The notes below the pieces were generated by a model. That model did no database searches, had not been told where the DNA came from, and saw only the letters and a program-made list of their open reading frames with translations. From Qipengyuania_B thermophila (GTDB lineage Bacteria > Pseudomonadota > Alphaproteobacteria > Sphingomonadales > Sphingomonadaceae): a DNA stretch of 64,000 nt. How positions within the stretch are numbered: the first letter of the stretch is position 1; every line of letters begins with the position of its first letter. The position numbers and the translations under genes were made by a program. The stretch is taken from assembly GCF_004153605.1 (NCBI RefSeq), contig NZ_SDSI01000001.1, positions 124,001 to 188,000 of the forward strand. The letters run 5' to 3'. Below, piece by piece: positions 31,375-40,087 of this stretch.

Positions 31375-32505
31375 TCACGCGCGGATCAGGCGGCCTTGCG
31401 CGTCAAAGCGCAGCATCACCGGCAGGGTGACCGTCGGACGCGCGGGAGTCTCCCCGCGGCGCAGGGCGAGCACGAACGCCAGAATGCGGGCCACGGCGGC
31501 ATAGAGTTCGGCGCGGATGACCTCCTGCTCGCGGGCGGTGAAATAGAGGGAGCGTGCCAGTTCGGGGTATTCGAGCACCGGCACCTGCGCCTCCGCCGCC
31601 AGGTCGCGCATCGCCAGCGCCCGCTGATCGCGGCCCTTGGCGAGCACCACCGGAGCCGCTGCCCGCGCCGGATCGTAGGCGAGCGCCACGGCGAAGTGCG
31701 TCGGGTTCGTCAGCACGAAATCGGCCTCGGCCACGGCTTTCGCCACGCCGCCGCGGGCAAGCTGCCGCTGCCGCCGCCGCAGCGCCGCCTTGTGTTCGGG
31801 ATTGCCGTCGGTTTCCTTGTGTTCGTCTGTCATTTCCCGCCGGCTCATCATCAGGCGGCGCAGGCGGCGCCATCGCTCCAGCGGCCAGTCGACGAGACCG
31901 AGCAGCAGCAATCCTGCGGCCAGCCACACGAGCAGCGACGACAGCAGCGTCCAGGGGACCGCGATGAACCCCCTCAGGCCGTCAGGCGGACGCAGAGGCC
32001 AGGCGGGGGCATGGCTGGTCCACCAAAGGAAGGCGACGCACGCCAGAACGGCCACCTTGGCCAGCGATTTCCCAAGCTCGATCAAGGCATGCGGACCGAC
32101 CATCCGCTTCACACCGGCGACCGGGGAAAGCCGCTGAGGACGCGGGCGGAACGCCGCGGCGACGAAGCGCCCGTCGCCGGCCACGAGCTGCACCAGAATG
32201 GTCGTCGCGGCGCTCGCCCCGCCGATGAGCAGAAGCGGGAACAACAGTTCGCCGACGCTCTGCCGGATCATTGCCGCGAATGCGAACGCGTGGAGCGAGT
32301 TCGCGTCGAAGGTCAGGCTGTCGCGCATCAGGCGCCCAAGCGTGTCCCCCAGCGCCGGCCCGGCCACGATCAGCACGGCGGTCGCGGCCCCGCAAGACAC
32401 GGCGGTGGCCAGATCGCGCGAACGCAGCACATCGCCCCTTGCCACGGCATCGCGCAGCCGCTTGGCGCTCGGCGCGAACCGCTTCTCGCCGCTCTCTCCG
32501 CTCAT
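31375..32505 (-). CDS. flhB: Flagellar export switch protein FlhB
   Basis: From ATG 32505 (ATGA overlap with fliR) the protein is 376 residues. It has four membrane helices and the self-cleaving NPTH loop at 267-270, followed by the cytoplasmic specificity-switch domain. With FliK it changes export from hook to filament proteins. Confidence 0.96.
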   Translation of the reverse strand: MSGESGEKRFAPSAKRLRDAVARGDVLRSRDLATAVSCGAATAVLIVAGPALGDTLGRLMRDSLTFDANSLHAFAFAAMIRQSVGELLFPLLLIGGASAATTILVQLVAGDGRFVAAAFRPRPQRLSPVAGVKRMVGPHALIELGKSLAKVAVLACVAFLWWTSHAPAWPLRPPDGLRGFIAVPWTLLSSLLVWLAAGLLLLGLVDWPLERWRRLRRLMMSRREMTDEHKETDGNPEHKAALRRRQRQLARGGVAKAVAEADFVLTNPTHFAVALAYDPARAAAPVVLAKGRDQRALAMRDLAAEAQVPVLEYPELARSLYFTAREQEVIRAELYAAVARILAFVLALRRGETPARPTVTLPVMLRFDAQGRLIRA

Positions 32506-33281
32506 CGAGCCGCGGCCTCCTGCGCCTGCGCCAGAGCCGTGCCAACGAGGTTGGCCAGCTGCTCGGTGAACAGGGAAAATCCGGCAATGAGAGCCACGAG
32601 CCCGACGAGCACGCCTGCCGGAAGGCCCAAGGCAAACAGGTTGAGTGCCGGCGCCGCCCGGCTGATCACGCCCGTCGCGACCTGGACGAGCAGCAACGCC
32701 AGCGCCGCCGGCAGCGCCAGCGTCGCGCCGGCCGCGAACAGCGTCGTGGCGAACCGGGCCAGAGCATAGGCCCGGTCGGGTGCAAGTCCGCTGCCCGGAG
32801 GCACGGCGGCGAAGCTTTCCAGCAGCAGGCGAAGCCAGATGAGGTGCGCGTCGAGCCCGAGGAACACCAGCGCCAGCACCAGCCCGTGAAACTGCGCAAG
32901 AGCGCCGGCCTGCCCGCCGGTCGCCGGATCCACTGCGCTCGCCATGGCCATGCCCATGCTGCCCGCGACGAGCTCGGCAGCCAGCGCGGGCGCCGCGAAC
33001 GCCAGCTGCAAGGAAAAGCCGATGGCGAGACCAAGCGCCACCTCGGCGGCGACGGCGGCCGCGCCGGCCAGCGACAGGGGATCCGCCAGCGGCGCGACAG
33101 GAAGCCAGACCGCCACATAGACTGCAAGCGCCGCGCCGAACAGCAGGCGCACCTGCACGGGAACACCCATGGCCCCGAAGACGGGCGCCGCCATCAGCGC
33201 CGCACCGGGCCTGACCATCAGGAACAGGACGTGCAGCACGTCCCGCTCCAAGGCCACCAGCGCGGCGAGCGGAGCGCTCAT
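32502..33281 (-). CDS. fliR: Flagellar export gate protein FliR
   Basis: This 259-residue, highly hydrophobic protein matches FliR in size, multiple membrane helices and position between fliQ and flhB. Conserved segments include FFLMVRPGAALMAAPVFG-like LMVRPGAALMAAPVFGA near the N-terminus. It overlaps both neighbours by four bases. Confidence 0.93.
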   Translation of the reverse strand: MSAPLAALVALERDVLHVLFLMVRPGAALMAAPVFGAMGVPVQVRLLFGAALAVYVAVWLPVAPLADPLSLAGAAAVAAEVALGLAIGFSLQLAFAAPALAAELVAGSMGMAMASAVDPATGGQAGALAQFHGLVLALVFLGLDAHLIWLRLLLESFAAVPPGSGLAPDRAYALARFATTLFAAGATLALPAALALLLVQVATGVISRAAPALNLFALGLPAGVLVGLVALIAGFSLFTEQLANLVGTALAQAQEAAAR

Positions 33282-33550
33282 CGACCCAGTGCCGCGACCA
33301 CGGCGAACATGTCGCGCGCGAAATCCGCCAGCAGATCAAGCATCGACGCGCCGAAGACCACCAGAACCAGCGCCACGACGGCCAACTTGGGGACGAAGGT
33401 CAGCGTCTGCTCGTTGACCGATGTGGCGGCCTGGAGGATGCCGACGATCAGGCCCACGGCCAGCGTTGCCAGCAGCACCGGGGCGGCCACGATCGCGGCG
33501 GTCCACAGCATCCGGTCGGCAAGCGACAGCAGCGCAGCGGTGTCATCCAT
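33278..33550 (-). CDS. fliQ: Flagellar export gate protein FliQ
   Basis: The 90-residue protein has two membrane helices (AIVAAPVLLATLAVGLIVGI and the LAVVALVLVVFGASML segment) and the conserved linker LQAATSVNEQTLTFVPK, typical of FliQ. Confidence 0.95.
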   Translation of the reverse strand: MDDTAALLSLADRMLWTAAIVAAPVLLATLAVGLIVGILQAATSVNEQTLTFVPKLAVVALVLVVFGASMLDLLADFARDMFAVVAALGR

Positions 33551-33565
33551 GACCGTCTCCGCCCC

Positions 33566-34336
33566 TCACAGGAAGCTCATCGCCAGCGACCCCATGAGCA
33601 GGCTCCACCCGTCGATGAGGACAAACAGCAGGAGCTTGAACGGAAGCGAGACGAGGGTTGGCGACAGCATCATCATGCCGAGCGACATCAGCACCCCGGC
33701 GACGACGAGATCGATGGCGAGAAACGGCAGGAACAGCATGAAGCCGATCTGGAAGGCCGTCTTGAGTTCGCTGGTGACAAAGGCCGGCAGGAGGACGCTG
33801 AACGGCACCGCCGCACCATCGCGGTAGGCGGAATGTCCGGCGAGGTCCGCGAACATCTCCAGTTCGGCGGTGCGGGTCTGGCGCAGCATGAAGCCGTGAA
33901 ACGCCTCGCCGGCGGCGGCAATGGCCTCGTCGCCCGTCATCCGTCCCTCGGCGTAAGGTGCCAGCGCGGTCTCCTGCACCCGGTCCAGCGTCGGGGCCAT
34001 GACGAACATGGACAGAAGCAGGGCGAGACCGATGAGCACCTGATTGGGCGGCGACTGCTGGAGACCAAGAGCCTGTCGCAGCAGCGAAAGCACGATGATG
34101 ATGCGCGTGAAGCTGGTCATCATCAGCAACAGGCCGGGCAGGAGCGTGAGCGCCCCCATGACCAGCAGCAGCTGGAGCGACAGGCTGAGCGGCGCGCGGG
34201 CCTCTGCACTCGCCGCGCCGAGCGCACGGTCGAGGGCGAGCGACAGCACCGGCTCGGCCGCAGATGCCGGCCCGGCGGCCAGCAAGGCGACGAGGACGCC
34301 CCAGGCGACGGCGGTGCAACGGCGCTGGCAGGTCAC
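33566..34336 (-). CDS. fliP: Flagellar export gate protein FliP
   Basis: From GTG 34336 (GTGA overlap with fliO) the protein is 256 residues. It has a signal peptide (VAWGVLVALLAAGPASAAE) and the FliP core: LLMMTSFTRIIIVLSLLRQA, then FKLLLFVLIDGWSLLMGSL. It forms the core pore with FliQ and FliR. A longer frame upstream is fliO/fliN shadow. Confidence 0.95.
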   Translation of the reverse strand: MTCQRRCTAVAWGVLVALLAAGPASAAEPVLSLALDRALGAASAEARAPLSLSLQLLLVMGALTLLPGLLLMMTSFTRIIIVLSLLRQALGLQQSPPNQVLIGLALLLSMFVMAPTLDRVQETALAPYAEGRMTGDEAIAAAGEAFHGFMLRQTRTAELEMFADLAGHSAYRDGAAVPFSVLLPAFVTSELKTAFQIGFMLFLPFLAIDLVVAGVLMSLGMMMLSPTLVSLPFKLLLFVLIDGWSLLMGSLAMSFL

Positions 34337-34617
34337 GACCGCTCGTCCCGAAGGCCGTCCACCGGCGAGGCGGGAACATCGGCAAGACGGGTGAGGCCGC
34401 CTCTGGTGCAGCCGACCAGCACCTCGCGTCCGCGGAAGGCAATCACCGCGAGGCGGACTCCCGGAGCAAGCAGCGTGACCTCGACCACGCGCGCCGCACG
34501 CGATGGGGCGGCGGCGCGCAGGCGCGTCTGCGCGAGGCGCCACAGCCGCAGACTGCCCCAGACCAGTCCCCCCAGCACGGGGAGGAGCACGGCCAGCTTG
34601 ACGAGGTACCAGCCCAT
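34333..34617 (-). CDS. fliO: Flagellar export assembly protein FliO
   Basis: This 94-residue protein has one N-terminal membrane helix (YLVKLAVLLPVLGGLVWGSL) and a small cytoplasmic domain, the FliO layout. It shares one base with fliN (TGATG) and four with fliP. Confidence 0.82.
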   Translation of the reverse strand: MGWYLVKLAVLLPVLGGLVWGSLRLWRLAQTRLRAAAPSRAARVVEVTLLAPGVRLAVIAFRGREVLVGCTRGGLTRLADVPASPVDGLRDERS

Positions 34618-34904
34618 CAGATCGAACCGGCGGCGAGGGCGCCGGACCCGGGGGCAGTGCCGTCGAGCGCGAGCACCCGGAGGGCAAAGCGGCCGTCTTC
34701 AACGAGGATTTCGGCATGGCCGATGCGCTCGTTGTTGACGAGGATGTCGAGCGGCTCGTCGGTCAGGCGGTCGAGCCGGACGATGTCGTCCGCCGCGAGC
34801 GCAAGCACCTGTTCCAGGGTCATGCGGACACGGCCAAGTTCCACCGAGAGGGTGACATCCACATTGCGCAGGAGGCGCAGGTCGGCGAGCGCGGCCATGG
34901 TCAT
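34617..34904 (-). CDS. fliN: Flagellar switch protein FliN
   Basis: The 95-residue SpoA-domain protein (LLRNVDVTLSVELGRVRMTL, then LDILVNNERIGHAEILVEDG) is a typical FliN. It forms the lower C ring with FliM. It overlaps fliM in ATGA. Confidence 0.95.
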   Translation of the reverse strand: MTMAALADLRLLRNVDVTLSVELGRVRMTLEQVLALAADDIVRLDRLTDEPLDILVNNERIGHAEILVEDGRFALRVLALDGTAPGSGALAAGSI

Positions 34905-35821
34905 GATTGGGCTCCGTTTCGCATGTCACTGGCAGGCCTCAGACGCACCATCATGCAGCCGTCGGCCGATCCGATGATGCCCTCGGCGATGGTCGCTCCG
35001 CCGGCGACGAGGCGCGCGCCGCCGGACTGAGGAAGCGGGATGAGGTCGCCCGCACGCAGCACGGCCACCCGCGACAGGGGCAGACGCCGCTCCGCGACGA
35101 TAGCCCGGACGACGACGGGCACGTCGCGGGCGAAAGGCGCAAGCTGACCCGCGCGGTCCGCGCGATCCGTCTCGCCATGCACGCGCGGATCCGGCAGGAT
35201 TCCGCACGCCCGCAGCGCCGCCGCGCCGAACGAGAGGGTGACGCGGCAGCCCACCTCCCCCGCGCGCACGATCATCAGCGAGACGCACGCCTCGACCGGT
35301 TCCGACCCGCCATCAGACGCTGCCGGTGCGGCGCCCACCGCGCCCGTCGCGCGCCAGTCCGTTCCGGCACCGCACGCGCGGTTCAGCGCGTCGGCCAGGC
35401 GCGCGCCAAGCTCCTCGGCCACGAGACGCAATGACCAGGGCAGCACCCGGCGCGGCAGTGTGACCGGAGACATGCTCTCGCCGGCGCCGCCGAACAGGTG
35501 CTCGGTCAGCCACATCAGGCCCCGGGTGCACCAGGCAAGGGGCACGCTCGCGCCGGCGCAGGCAAGCGCGCTCTCGTGCCTTTCCTGCTCCGCGCCGGGA
35601 TCTTCGGCGATCGGCGCCGCCGGTCCGCTGCCATCCCATCTCACATCGAATTCCGGATCGGCAAACACGCAGACGAGCTGTTCGGCAAAGCGGTCGGCGA
35701 GCATCCGGCCAAGGACCGGCGACACCGCCGAGGGCCGCGGCGGCCGTCCGTGCCGCTGCACCAGCTCGGCGCAATGGCGGGCGAGCAGGCGCGGTTGCGG
35801 AAACGCAGGCTGCGGCGTCAT
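34901..35821 (-). CDS. fliM: Flagellar switch protein FliM, divergent
   Basis: From ATG 35821 (ATGA overlap with fliL) the protein is 306 residues. The C-terminal SpoA-like part (LPLSRVAVLRAGDLIPLPQS, then EGIIGSADGCMMVRL) and its place before fliN identify it. The N-terminal CheY-binding motif (LSQxEIDALL type) is absent: the protein starts MTPQPAFPQPRLLARHCAEL. The middle domain is poorly conserved. Together with the lack of chemotaxis genes nearby this suggests switching is controlled differently or elsewhere. Confidence 0.8.
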   Translation of the reverse strand: MTPQPAFPQPRLLARHCAELVQRHGRPPRPSAVSPVLGRMLADRFAEQLVCVFADPEFDVRWDGSGPAAPIAEDPGAEQERHESALACAGASVPLAWCTRGLMWLTEHLFGGAGESMSPVTLPRRVLPWSLRLVAEELGARLADALNRACGAGTDWRATGAVGAAPAASDGGSEPVEACVSLMIVRAGEVGCRVTLSFGAAALRACGILPDPRVHGETDRADRAGQLAPFARDVPVVVRAIVAERRLPLSRVAVLRAGDLIPLPQSGGARLVAGGATIAEGIIGSADGCMMVRLRPASDMRNGAQS

Positions 35822-36423
35822 TGCACCAGGTATCCCTGGAAGTGGACCTGATCGACCCCGCCGAACCCCTCGTTCTCGGCCAGCACGCGGTTGATGGCGG
35901 CGGTCAGCCGCCGCTGGAGATCCGCCTTGCCGGACACGGTGTCCGCCGCTGCCGCCGGTGTCGCGGCGAGCTCGACGAGGATCGCCGAGCGAAGGGCGAG
36001 CTCGTGCCGCTGAAGCCATTGCAGCACGCGGCCGTCGCGGCGGGTCGATGCCGCGAGTGTGACCTGGATCAGACCGGACGAGCCGGCGAGGTTCGTAGTG
36101 AAGCTGTCCGTGAAACGGAAGTAGCGAATGCGGTAGACGCTTCCGCCCTCCCCCTCGGGGCCATCCTCCGGCCCGGCGGCCGGGGCGGGGTACGGGTCCG
36201 TCTGTCCCTTCAGGAGCAACTGCGGCTCGCGCGCGGTCGCCGGCGCGGCCGGGCCGAGCCATCCCCATGCCAGACCTGCCCAGGCCGCTCCGCCGCCCGC
36301 GGCGGCCAGCAGCACCCCGGCAGCCACCATGCGCAGACGTTTGCCCTTGCCGCGCGCGGCGCCGCCGCGTTCCGGCTCCTTTGAACCCGCGTCGTTCGTG
36401 TTGCGGACCTGTGTGACCACCAT
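35818..36423 (-). CDS. fliL: Flagellar basal-body associated protein FliL
   Basis: The 201-residue protein has a basic cytoplasmic N-terminus, one membrane helix (LRMVAAGVLLAAAGGGAAWA) and a periplasmic FliL domain (FTTNLAGSSGLIQVTLAAST, then HELALRSAILVELAA). It supports stator function. Confidence 0.9.
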   Translation of the reverse strand: MVVTQVRNTNDAGSKEPERGGAARGKGKRLRMVAAGVLLAAAGGGAAWAGLAWGWLGPAAPATAREPQLLLKGQTDPYPAPAAGPEDGPEGEGGSVYRIRYFRFTDSFTTNLAGSSGLIQVTLAASTRRDGRVLQWLQRHELALRSAILVELAATPAAAADTVSGKADLQRRLTAAINRVLAENEGFGGVDQVHFQGYLVQ

Positions 36424-36446
36424 CTCACCCTTCCTCCGGCCGCGGG

Positions 36447-37706
36447 TCAGACGTACACCCCATCCCGCGTTCCGGCGGTGCGTAGCCGAACCTCGTGTTC
36501 ACGGGCTGCGGAATGCCTCCATTCCGGATAAGCAGGCAGCACGGCGGAGCGCGAACCGCGACGCTGATCCGGCGTCTCCCGCTCGCCGCTGTTTGATCCG
36601 TTTTCGTGCGGCATCTGGCCACCGCCACCCGGATCATCGCGCAGCGGTGCGGATGAGCCGACGAGGCGCTCCGCCAAACCGGTCGCGCCCAGCGCGAGCA
36701 GAACCGCCGGACCGAATCGGCTGTCTCCGGAGACGAGTGCCACGTCAGCCCCGCCTTCGCGTCTTGCGGCGATGTCGATGCGCACGGGGCCGAATTCCCT
36801 GTGCGTGACGGAGAGCCGGACCCGGCCTTCATCAACGCCCGGCATGACGCCCCTCGCCCCTCCGTCCGCAGGACCTTGCAAGGGCGGCTCCGTCCCGTCC
36901 TGCCGGGCCGTCGCCGCGCCCTCGCCGCTGGCGATGGCCGGCGCCGGGGTGGCTGACGGCGCCTGAGGGACGTTCCCATCGGTAATGATCGCGTTGGCGG
37001 CACCCGGTAGGGGCACGGCAGTGTTCAGTCCGACCGGGCTGGCGGCCTGATCCGCGCGAAGGCTGGCGGGTTCTACCGGCACGGCGATGGTCTGGCCGAC
37101 CGTCCGCGGGTCGGGTTCCGGATCGGGCTGCTGGAAAAGAAGGGCCGGATCATCGGTCGAGGGCAGAGCCGCATCCTTGCTTCCGGGCATCGGCGCGGGG
37201 ACGTGGAGGATGTGGTCGGAGGGCTGGACCACCTGTGCTGCGGCGTCATGTGCGCTCTCCTGCTGCGGCCGATGCGGCAGCAAGGCGGCGGCATCCCGCC
37301 GGGGCGCGTCCGGCGCGCCCCGGACCTGCGGCTCGGACGCGTGTGACGGCGGCGCGGCACGCTGCTCTGCGCCGGGCGCCCCGTCCGCAGGGTCGGGCGG
37401 CCCGCCGTCCGCCGACACATCCTCATCATCAGCCGCCACGAGCCTGTCCGGGTTGCGATCTCCGGACGGCGGAGGATTGCATCCGGGAGGCGGCGGCTCG
37501 TCCCAGCAACCGGCGGTCACGCGCCCGGGCAGCTCGGCCGGAGCATCATTGCAAAGCGCGGGACGCTCACCTGCGTTCTGCGCCGCCAGGACGACGGCGA
37601 AATCCGGCGCCGAGGCCCCAGTCCCGTCAGGGGCATTGGCGCACATCGGAGCCTTCAATGTCGCCCCGGAGAGACAGGTGGAGGCAAGTGGCAAATCGAT
37701 CGGCAC
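36447..37706 (-). CDS. fliK: Hook-length control protein FliK
   Basis: This 419-residue protein is mostly proline/alanine-rich and low complexity, with a C-terminal hook-length domain (VRLSVTHREFGPVRIDIAAR, then FGPAVLLALGATGLAERL) and a tail ending in HEVRLRTAGTRDGVYV. FliK acts as a ruler and triggers the FlhB switch. Position between fliJ and fliL is as usual. Confidence 0.82.
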   Translation of the reverse strand: MPIDLPLASTCLSGATLKAPMCANAPDGTGASAPDFAVVLAAQNAGERPALCNDAPAELPGRVTAGCWDEPPPPGCNPPPSGDRNPDRLVAADDEDVSADGGPPDPADGAPGAEQRAAPPSHASEPQVRGAPDAPRRDAAALLPHRPQQESAHDAAAQVVQPSDHILHVPAPMPGSKDAALPSTDDPALLFQQPDPEPDPRTVGQTIAVPVEPASLRADQAASPVGLNTAVPLPGAANAIITDGNVPQAPSATPAPAIASGEGAATARQDGTEPPLQGPADGGARGVMPGVDEGRVRLSVTHREFGPVRIDIAARREGGADVALVSGDSRFGPAVLLALGATGLAERLVGSSAPLRDDPGGGGQMPHENGSNSGERETPDQRRGSRSAVLPAYPEWRHSAAREHEVRLRTAGTRDGVYV

Positions 37707-37729
37707 CGGTGTCCCCTGCTCTGCGCTGC

Positions 37730-38155
37730 TCAGCGCGCTTGCGGTCGCCGTTGCAAAAGCAGTGCCAGATGCTCCTGCTCCCGCAGATGCCGGGCGTGAT
37801 CGGCGGCGCGCGCCGCGTGGGCGGCACGGGTGAGCCGCTCGCGCCGCCGTTCCCGGACGGCAAGATCCTGCCGCGCGGCAGCGGCGTGCCGCTCGGCCGT
37901 GTTCGTCACCGCGGCCAGTTGTCGCCGTGCCGCGGTGACGTGGCTGCCGAAGGCGAGCCGCTGAACCAGCAGTTCGGCGCCGCCGCGGCGCGGCATCTCG
38001 AGGGAAGCGGCCACGGCGAGCCGCTCGGCACTCTCCTCAAGCCCCGCGTGACGGTCTGCGGCGGCGACGGCGGCTTGCCGCGCGGCGTGCACATCGGCCT
38101 GCGCCACGCGGAGCAGCAGCCACAAACGCGCCGTGCGCCGGCCGTCAGTCCGCAA
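37730..38155 (-). CDS. fliJ: Flagellar export chaperone FliJ
   Basis: From TTG 38155 the protein is 141 residues, arginine-rich and helical throughout (LLLRVAQADVHAARQAAVAA, then LTRAAHAARAADHARHLREQ), as FliJ is. No ATG is available; the TTG lies eight bases after GGAG and overlaps the fliI end, which supports it. FliJ is the stalk of the export ATPase. Confidence 0.72.
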   Translation of the reverse strand: MRTDGRRTARLWLLLRVAQADVHAARQAAVAAADRHAGLEESAERLAVAASLEMPRRGGAELLVQRLAFGSHVTAARRQLAAVTNTAERHAAAARQDLAVRERRRERLTRAAHAARAADHARHLREQEHLALLLQRRPQAR

Positions 38156-39470
38156 GAACGGTCTCCAGCGCCATTCGGCTCTGCGCCAAGGTGAAGCGTT
38201 CCCCGACCCCTTGCGAGACAAAGGCGTCGAACTGCGCGCGCAGCCGCAACGCCTCGTCATAGGCGGCGTCTGCCCCTTGGCGGTAGGCCCCGAGCAGGAG
38301 CAGCTCGTGTGCCGCGGCCGCGTCGCTCGCCAGTCGGCGGAACCGGGCCGCCGCAGCCTGGTGATGCGGGTCCGTGACCTGTGAGGCAACGCGGCTCAGC
38401 GAGGCGCACACGTCGATCGCCGGAAACTGACCGCGCTGCGCCAGGGCGCGGGACAGCACGATCTGGCCATCCAGGATGGCGCGGGCCGTATCGACGACCG
38501 GGTCGTCTTGATCGTCGCCGTCGGCAAGGACGGTGTAGAGCCCCGTGATGGAGCCCCCCGAGGACGCGCAGCGCCCGGCCCTTTCCACAAGGCTTGTGAT
38601 CGCGGCCATCGCCTGCGGAGGGTAGCCGCGCGCCGCGGGCGGCTCTCCCAGCGCCAGACCGACCTGCCGCGCGGCATGCGCGACCCGCGTCAGACTGTCC
38701 ATGATGAGGAGCACCGAGGCGCCCTGGGCCCGCAGGTGTTCGGCCAGGGCAGTGGCGAACCGCGCGCCGCGCAGCCGCAGCCCGGCAGCCTCGTCGGCGG
38801 GCACTGCGATCATGGCGATCCGCCGGCGCGCGCCACCCCGCATGTGGCGGTTGACGAAGTCGGCCACCTCGCGCGCACGCTCGCCGATCAAGGCCACCAC
38901 CACGGCGTCACAGCTCGCGCCGCCGGCCATCATGTCCATCAGGGTGGACTTGCCCACTCCCGAACCCGCGACAATGCCAAGGCGCTGGCCGACGCCCATG
39001 GTCGCGAGCGCGTTGATGGCGCGCACCCCGCAGTCGAACGGCTCTGTCACCGACATGCGCCGCAGCGCGCCGCCAGCCTCGCCCAGCAGCGGGCGCAGGC
39101 TTTCCGCCCGGGGAGGAGGGCCGCCGTCGATCGGCCGGCCGAGCGCATCCACGGCACGCCCCAGAAAGGCGTCGCCGACCGCAACCTTCCCGGCAGAGCC
39201 GGAGGAGGTCACCCGCGAGCCGGGCGTCAGCCGATCGGCCGCGCCAAGAACCGTCGCGACGACGGCATCGCCGCGGAAGCCGATGACTTCAGCAGGCGTG
39301 GCAGCGTCCGGTCCGGTCTCGATGCTGCACACCGCGCCAACCGGAACGGGCAGGCCGGCAATCGTCGCGATGCCGCCTTCAAAGGCCGTCAGCACGCCGC
39401 TGCGGCGGAACACGGCATGCCTTGCCAACGGCACCGGAGCGGCAAGGGCGGCATCGCAGAGGGTCAGCAT
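38145..39470 (-). CDS. fliI: Flagellar export ATPase FliI
   Basis: From ATG 39470 the protein is 441 residues with a Walker A motif GSGVGKST at 169-176, the DALGRPIDG segment near 108-116 and the SLTRVAHAARQVGLALGEPP ATPase signature. It powers substrate unfolding with FliH and FliJ. The start lies four bases after the fliH stop. Confidence 0.96.
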   Translation of the reverse strand: MLTLCDAALAAPVPLARHAVFRRSGVLTAFEGGIATIAGLPVPVGAVCSIETGPDAATPAEVIGFRGDAVVATVLGAADRLTPGSRVTSSGSAGKVAVGDAFLGRAVDALGRPIDGGPPPRAESLRPLLGEAGGALRRMSVTEPFDCGVRAINALATMGVGQRLGIVAGSGVGKSTLMDMMAGGASCDAVVVALIGERAREVADFVNRHMRGGARRRIAMIAVPADEAAGLRLRGARFATALAEHLRAQGASVLLIMDSLTRVAHAARQVGLALGEPPAARGYPPQAMAAITSLVERAGRCASSGGSITGLYTVLADGDDQDDPVVDTARAILDGQIVLSRALAQRGQFPAIDVCASLSRVASQVTDPHHQAAAARFRRLASDAAAAHELLLLGAYRQGADAAYDEALRLRAQFDAFVSQGVGERFTLAQSRMALETVLAD

Positions 39471-40087
39471 GCGGCAAATGCGCTGCGAATGCAGGCGCGC
39501 AGCTCGTCGACGCCGCAGCTCACCGCCGTCTCGCCCGACCGCAGCAGCAGCCCCCCTCTTGCCACGGCGGGGTCGGGCACCACTTGCCAGTCGCTCTCGT
39601 CCGCATCGGCGAAGAGCTCGGCATCCTCGGGGTGGAGATGCAGAACCAGCGAGGCCGGCACCGCCCCGATCAGCGCCGCGGCTTCGCGGCAACGGTTCCG
39701 GAGACTGTCGGCATCGACAGGAAACAGGTCGGCGCACAGCTGTTCCACCGTGGCGGCGAGCTTTTCGGCCAGCACGTCCTGCGCGCAGAGGTCGAGCGCG
39801 CGGAACGCCAGGCGCAGGTCGGCGCAGGCCCGCCGTTCGGCGGCCAGGCGCTCCTCGCCGAGCCGTTCCGCGGCGGCGTAGCCGGCCGCATGGCCGGCTT
39901 CCCAGGCGCTCTGGTGCGGCGGCGGGCCGTCTGCTTCGTCGCCGCGCGCCGGAGCGTGGTCACTTTCAATCCGGACAAGCGGGCGAAAAGCACTTCCCCC
40001 GCCGAACCGCGTGTCCCTGCAGAAGTCCGCGAAGCGGGCGATCGGCCCGAAAGGCTGGCGCGGCTCGGGCACCGCCGGTTCAGCCAT
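39464..40087 (-). CDS. fliH: Export ATPase regulator FliH
   Basis: From ATG 40087 the protein is 207 residues. It has the FliH layout: unstructured N-terminus, a helical middle (AAGYAAAERLGEERLAAERR) and a C-terminal domain (LHLHPEDAELFADADESDWQ, then GGLLLRSGETAVSCGVDELR). It overlaps the fliG end by eight bases. Confidence 0.88.
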   Translation of the reverse strand: MAEPAVPEPRQPFGPIARFADFCRDTRFGGGSAFRPLVRIESDHAPARGDEADGPPPHQSAWEAGHAAGYAAAERLGEERLAAERRACADLRLAFRALDLCAQDVLAEKLAATVEQLCADLFPVDADSLRNRCREAAALIGAVPASLVLHLHPEDAELFADADESDWQVVPDPAVARGGLLLRSGETAVSCGVDELRACIRSAFAAC

